Shown here: positions 61,188 to 64,000 of the stretch, piece after piece
Position numbering within the stretch: the stretch's first letter is position 1
Layout: each line of letters opens with the position of its first letter
The notes under the pieces: model-generated
What the model saw: the letters and a program-made list of their open reading frames with translations, nothing else
Told to the model about the DNA's origin: nothing
The model's database searches: none
Made by a program: the position numbers and the translations under genes
From: Actinomycetota bacterium
GTDB taxonomy: Bacteria > Actinomycetota > Geothermincolia > Fen-727 > Anoxymicrobiaceae
Length of the DNA stretch: 64,000 bases
Direction of reading: 5' to 3'
NCBI GenBank assembly: GCA_018831265.1
Contig: JAHJCO010000023.1
Span: forward strand, 1 to 64,000

Positions 61188-61196
61188 TGCTATAGT
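61188..61196 (+). promoter_or_regulatory. Extended -10 promoter of rplS
   Basis: TGCTATAGT, 40 bases upstream of the rplS ATG. TTGACC lies closer than a normal -35. Confidence 0.5.
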
Positions 61197-61236
61197 TTAC
61201 GGGTCCATCGCGGGCCACACGTAACGGAGAATCACG

Positions 61237-61614
61237 ATGAGTATTGATATCGAAGCCATAGAGCGGAGCCAGCTGAAGGAGGACGTCCCCACGTTCCAGC
61301 CCGGCGACACCGTGAAGGTCACAGTCGAGATCAAGGAAGCCAGCGGCACCGGTGACAAGCGGACCATGCGCACCCGCACCCAGGCGTTCCAGGGGCTGGT
61401 CATCAGGCGCCAGGGCGCCGGAGCCCGGGAGACGTTCACCGTGCGTAAGATATCGTTCGGGGTGGGTGTAGAGCGCACGTTCCCCGTCCACTCGCCGATC
61501 ATAAAGGACATCGCGATGGTGCAGGAGGGCGACGTAAGGCGGGCCAAGCTGTACTACATCCGCGACAAGGTCGGCAAGGCGGCCCGCGTCAAGAAGAAGA
61601 AGCTCACGGGCTAG
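61237..61614 (+). CDS. rplS: 50S ribosomal protein L19
   Basis: 125 residues. [60 protein letters not shown] and [20 protein letters not shown] are the L19 signature segments. ATG with GGAG about 9 bases upstream. Confidence 0.97.
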   Translation: MSIDIEAIERSQLKEDVPTFQPGDTVKVTVEIKEASGTGDKRTMRTRTQAFQGLVIRRQGAGARETFTVRKISFGVGVERTFPVHSPIIKDIAMVQEGDVRRAKLYYIRDKVGKAARVKKKKLTG

Positions 61615-61627
61615 ACCGGCACAAGAG

Positions 61628-62398
61628 ATGCCCACCGACGAAGGATCCGAAGGCAGCCCGGAAGGCGAGACCCCGCCCGCAGTATCCCCCGGAGTGGAAC
61701 CCGTTGCCGCCGACGGCGGTGTGGATGCCTCGCGCGGAAGGGGTCGCCGGAGAAAGAAGTGGCAGGGCATGGCGGGTGGACGCGAGGCTCCCCAGTCCTT
61801 CTGGGCGGCTCTTCGCGAGGTCATCATCATCCTCGTCATCGCCGCGCTGGTGGCGGTCTTCATCCAGTCGTTCATCCTCAAGGGGTTCGTCATCCCCTCC
61901 GGGTCTATGGAGAAGACTCTAGGCATAGGCGACAGGGTGTTCGCCGAGAAGATCACCTACTACTTCCGCAAGCCGAAGAGGGGGGACGTGATAGTCTTCC
62001 GCTACCCACCGAGCGACCCCAACGCGCTCAACACCACCAACCTGTTCTACTGGCCCATCCAGCAGATACTGGAGACGTTCCACGTCGGGTACAAGGGCAC
62101 CACACCCTACGTGAAGCGTGTCGTGGCAACGGAGGGGGAGACGCTGGAGCTGAGGAAGGGAAAGCTCTACGTCAACGGGAAGAGAATCGACGAGCCTTAC
62201 ATAGTCCCCGACGGCGCCGACTTCGGCCCCGTGGTGGTCCCGGAGGGAACGTGCTACGGTTTTGGTGACAACCGCCCGAACTCGCGAGACAGCCGGTTCT
62301 TCGGGCCTATCCCTTACAGGGCAATAATAGGAAGGGTGTTCCTGGTATGGTGGCCTTTCAGCCACTTCGGCAGACCGGAGGGGAAGCCCTCGGGCTAG
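61628..62398 (+). CDS. lepB: Signal peptidase I
   Basis: 256 residues. A charged cytoplasmic tail of about 60 residues, one membrane helix (EVIIILVIAALVAVFIQSFI), then catalytic Ser in VIPSGSMEKTLGIGDRV, catalytic Lys in TPYVKRVVATEGETLELR, and box E YGFGDNRPNSRDSRFFGPI. Cleaves signal peptides of secreted proteins such as the 5'-nucleotidase here. ATG at 61628. It overlaps the rnhB frame by about 50 bp. Confidence 0.94.
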   Translation: MPTDEGSEGSPEGETPPAVSPGVEPVAADGGVDASRGRGRRRKKWQGMAGGREAPQSFWAALREVIIILVIAALVAVFIQSFILKGFVIPSGSMEKTLGIGDRVFAEKITYYFRKPKRGDVIVFRYPPSDPNALNTTNLFYWPIQQILETFHVGYKGTTPYVKRVVATEGETLELRKGKLYVNGKRIDEPYIVPDGADFGPVVVPEGTCYGFGDNRPNSRDSRFFGPIPYRAIIGRVFLVWWPFSHFGRPEGKPSG

Positions 62399-63201
62399 GT
62401 CCGGACGCCCCGGGCGCTATCCTGCAGCCGCCCCCCGAGACCCTGTCGCTCAACATCGGGCAGGTCCGCGAGCTGATCTCGCGCAACCCAGACGGCGTCG
62501 ACCTCCTCTGTAGCCTTGCCCGGGACCCCAGGGTGACCGTGCGCAGGATGGCCTACCGGGCGCTGGGCCGGGGGGGCAGGAACCTGGCGGCGAACGAGGA
62601 CCTCTTCCGGGAGGGGGACATCCGCTACATCGCCGGCGCCGACGAGGCCGGCCGGGGAGCCCTCGCCGGGCCGCTGGCGGCCGCCGCCGTGGTCTTCGAG
62701 CCGGGGTTCGTCATCAAGGGCGTCAAGGACTCCAAGATGCTGACCCCGGAGCAGAGGGAGGAGCTCTACGAGGTCATAGTGACACGCGCCCGGCGGGTCG
62801 CGGTCGTGTTCATCGACTCGGGGACCATCGATTCCTGGGGGCTCCAGCGGGTCAATATCAAGGCACTCGCGGATGCCATCCTGTCGCTGGAGGACGACTG
62901 CCATTTCGCCATCTGCGATCACTTCGAGCTCGCGGGCCTGCCCGTTCCGTCCTGCGGGATACCGAAGGCCGACGAGATCTTCCACTCGGTGGCCGCAGCG
63001 AGCATAGTGGCGAAGGTGGAGCGTGACAGGGTGATGCGCTCCCTGGACCGACGCTTCCCCTCGTACAACTTCGTGCAGAACAAGGGGTATGCGACCGGGG
63101 AGCACCTCAATGCGTTGTCTTCTTACGGACCGTGCAAGGTGCACAGGCGCTCCTTCTCCGGGGTGCTGCCCGACGACGAGATTCCCCTGTGGGAGACATG
63201 A
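62347..63201 (+). CDS. rnhB: Ribonuclease HII
   Basis: 284 residues. Removes ribonucleotides from DNA. GADEAGRGALAGPLAAAAVV (first acidic pair), KGVKDSKMLTPEQREELYE, WGLQRVNIKALADAI, CDHFELAG (third acidic site) and SVAAASIVAKVERDRVMRSL. An N-terminal extension of about 95 residues (IGQVRELISRNPDGVDLLCS, LARDPRVTVRRMAYRALGRG) matches the extra domain of Bacillus-type RNase HII. The ATG at 62347 lies within lepB; no good internal start exists before the extension. Confidence 0.92.
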   Translation: MVAFQPLRQTGGEALGLGPDAPGAILQPPPETLSLNIGQVRELISRNPDGVDLLCSLARDPRVTVRRMAYRALGRGGRNLAANEDLFREGDIRYIAGADEAGRGALAGPLAAAAVVFEPGFVIKGVKDSKMLTPEQREELYEVIVTRARRVAVVFIDSGTIDSWGLQRVNIKALADAILSLEDDCHFAICDHFELAGLPVPSCGIPKADEIFHSVAAASIVAKVERDRVMRSLDRRFPSYNFVQNKGYATGEHLNALSSYGPCKVHRRSFSGVLPDDEIPLWET

Positions 63202-63202
63202 G

Positions 63203-63556
63203 TTGGATCGACGCGAGCTCGGCCGTTACGGCGAAGATGCGGCCTGCGCTCACCTGGAGGGCGGCGGCTACACCATAGTCGAGCGCAACTGGAGGACCCG
63301 AACCGGAGAGCTCGATATCATCGCGGCGAAGGGGGGGACCACCGTGTTCGTGGAGGTCAAGTCGCGCAGCGGCACCGCATTCGGCGAACCCGAGGAGGCC
63401 GTCACCCCTCTCAAGGTCAGGCGTATCAGGGCCCTGGCCGCCCAGTACCTCGCCTCGTCGGGGAGACACGGTGAGGTCCGCTTCGACGTGATCAGCGTGC
63501 TGGTGGAACCGGCCGGCGGCCTGGTGGAGCTGCGGCACCTTGAGCAGGCGTTCTAG
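63203..63556 (+). CDS. YraN/UPF0102 nuclease-fold protein
   Basis: 117 residues. LGRYGEDAACAHLEGGGYTI, VERNWRTRTGELDIIAAKGG, TVFVEVKSRSGTAFGEPEEA: the restriction-endonuclease-like core E...GELDII...FVEVKxR, with Glu, Asp and Lys in metal-binding positions. Function unsettled; almost always next to rnhB. TTG start one base after the rnhB stop, with GGAG upstream. Confidence 0.92.
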   Translation: MDRRELGRYGEDAACAHLEGGGYTIVERNWRTRTGELDIIAAKGGTTVFVEVKSRSGTAFGEPEEAVTPLKVRRIRALAAQYLASSGRHGEVRFDVISVLVEPAGGLVELRHLEQAF

Positions 63557-63566
63557 GGGCCTTACA

Positions 63567-64000
63567 TTGAACCGCGCCCCCGGGGACCTGCCAAGGAGGA
63601 CGAGGAAGCCCATCTTCCGCGACCCCGAACCTCCGCCTCCGGTCATAGAAGGCACCGGCGGGGTCTTCGACAACGAACGGGGCGACACGGACTACCTGCC
63701 CCCCGTCACGGTCCGTGAGAAGCGCCGCCCGGCCGGCGGACGTTTCCTGGTCGGGCTCCTGGTGATACTGCTCTTCTTCGCCGTGCTCTCGGTTGTGATG
63801 ACCCGGCCGGTGCTCACAACGGCCGCGGACCACACCTGCCGGGATCCCTACGACCCGACGTTCCAGGCCTGGACGCTGGACTGGGACCTGCGCGCCCTCG
63901 GCTCCAACCCGCTCGACCTCTTCAACGCGAACATCTTCTTCCCGAATGAGCACACCCTTGCATTCTCCGACCACCAGGTGGTCAACGCCGTCATCGCCGC
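63567..64000 (+). CDS. Membrane protein, N-terminal part (runs off window)
   Basis: Open to the last base (about 144 residues visible). A cytoplasmic Pro/Arg-rich start (RAPGDLPRRTRKPIFRDPEP), one membrane helix (FLVGLLVILLFFAVLSVVM), then an extracytoplasmic segment DPTFQAWTLDWDLRALGSNP and LDLFNANIFFPNEHTLAFSD. This last stretch resembles the start of multi-pass actinobacterial/Chloroflexi proteins related to YfhO or mannosyltransferases. The rest lies outside. TTG start, AGGGG upstream. Confidence 0.75.
   Translation, partial: MNRAPGDLPRRTRKPIFRDPEPPPPVIEGTGGVFDNERGDTDYLPPVTVREKRRPAGGRFLVGLLVILLFFAVLSVVMTRPVLTTAADHTCRDPYDPTFQAWTLDWDLRALGSNPLDLFNANIFFPNEHTLAFSDHQVVNAVIA

Overview
The window is a high-GC bacterial chromosome segment. 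Gene content and order suggest a deep-branching Actinomycetota lineage (Geothermincolia-like). The clues are a zinc-type L28, the recG-rsmD-coaD-coiled coil-yceD-rpmF order, an rnc-(ROK kinase)-smc-ftsY block, an ffh-rpsP-khpA-rimM-trmD-rplS-lepB-rnhB-yraN block, many TTG/GTG starts, tandem FAEGTCRP surface domains and large RHS proteins. The lineage is an inference from gene content, not a phylogeny.

Layout. 1-3.8 kb: the 3' end of an RHS gene with a low-GC C-terminal tip, a beta-propeller lipoprotein gene and a displaced RHS fragment, which looks like a polymorphic-toxin tip locus. 3.8-4.9 kb: an IS630-family element inserted into the last codons of a glutamate-1-semialdehyde-type aminotransferase gene. 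4.9-9.5 kb: that aminotransferase, divergent from an FGGY sugar kinase and a RuBisCO-like (form IV) protein, a candidate uncharacterised sugar-phosphate pathway. 9.7-15.1 kb: an HNH nuclease, tRNA-Arg(CCG) with a duplicated 3' end, a small Sm-like protein, a pseudopilin-like lipoprotein, a decayed transposase, and a zinc-finger Hsp100 with a double DUF1844 protein. 15.4-26.0 kb: a giant secreted protein (Ig-like, LamG-like, beta-helix and RHS parts, about 3,170 residues or more) behind a CT-dinucleotide tract, followed by a low-GC membrane protein that may be its immunity partner. 26.1-30.9 kb: a TPP riboswitch and the operon thi4-thiE-thiC-thiL-thiD. 31-34.5 kb: a YfcE phosphodiesterase, rpmB and a six-hairpin glycosidase. 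34.6-49.1 kb: housekeeping genes from recG to ftsY, including an ADP-forming acyl-CoA synthetase with a DRTGG partner. 49.6-57.7 kb: DUF2284, an unknown protein plus GT2, a secreted 5'-nucleotidase with four surface repeats, a LUD protein, DUF5679 and a methyltransferase. 57.8-64 kb: the SRP/ribosome-maturation operon, running into a truncated membrane protein.

Several families of short palindromic repeats lie between genes. One is a CTTTCA-ended palindrome with six copies, some overlapping stop codons. Another carries the core TGCCTGACCCC. A third is a TGTAGCAAAAGGG hairpin. There is also a 104-bp GC-rich direct repeat flanking an AT-rich island. The strongest leads are the possible phase-variable start of the giant RHS gene, the RuBisCO-like/kinase/aminotransferase neighbourhood, the precise IS630 insertion with a probable -1 frameshift site, the exchange history of the RHS tips, and an Hsp100 that lacks both a middle domain and an obvious ClpP-docking loop.
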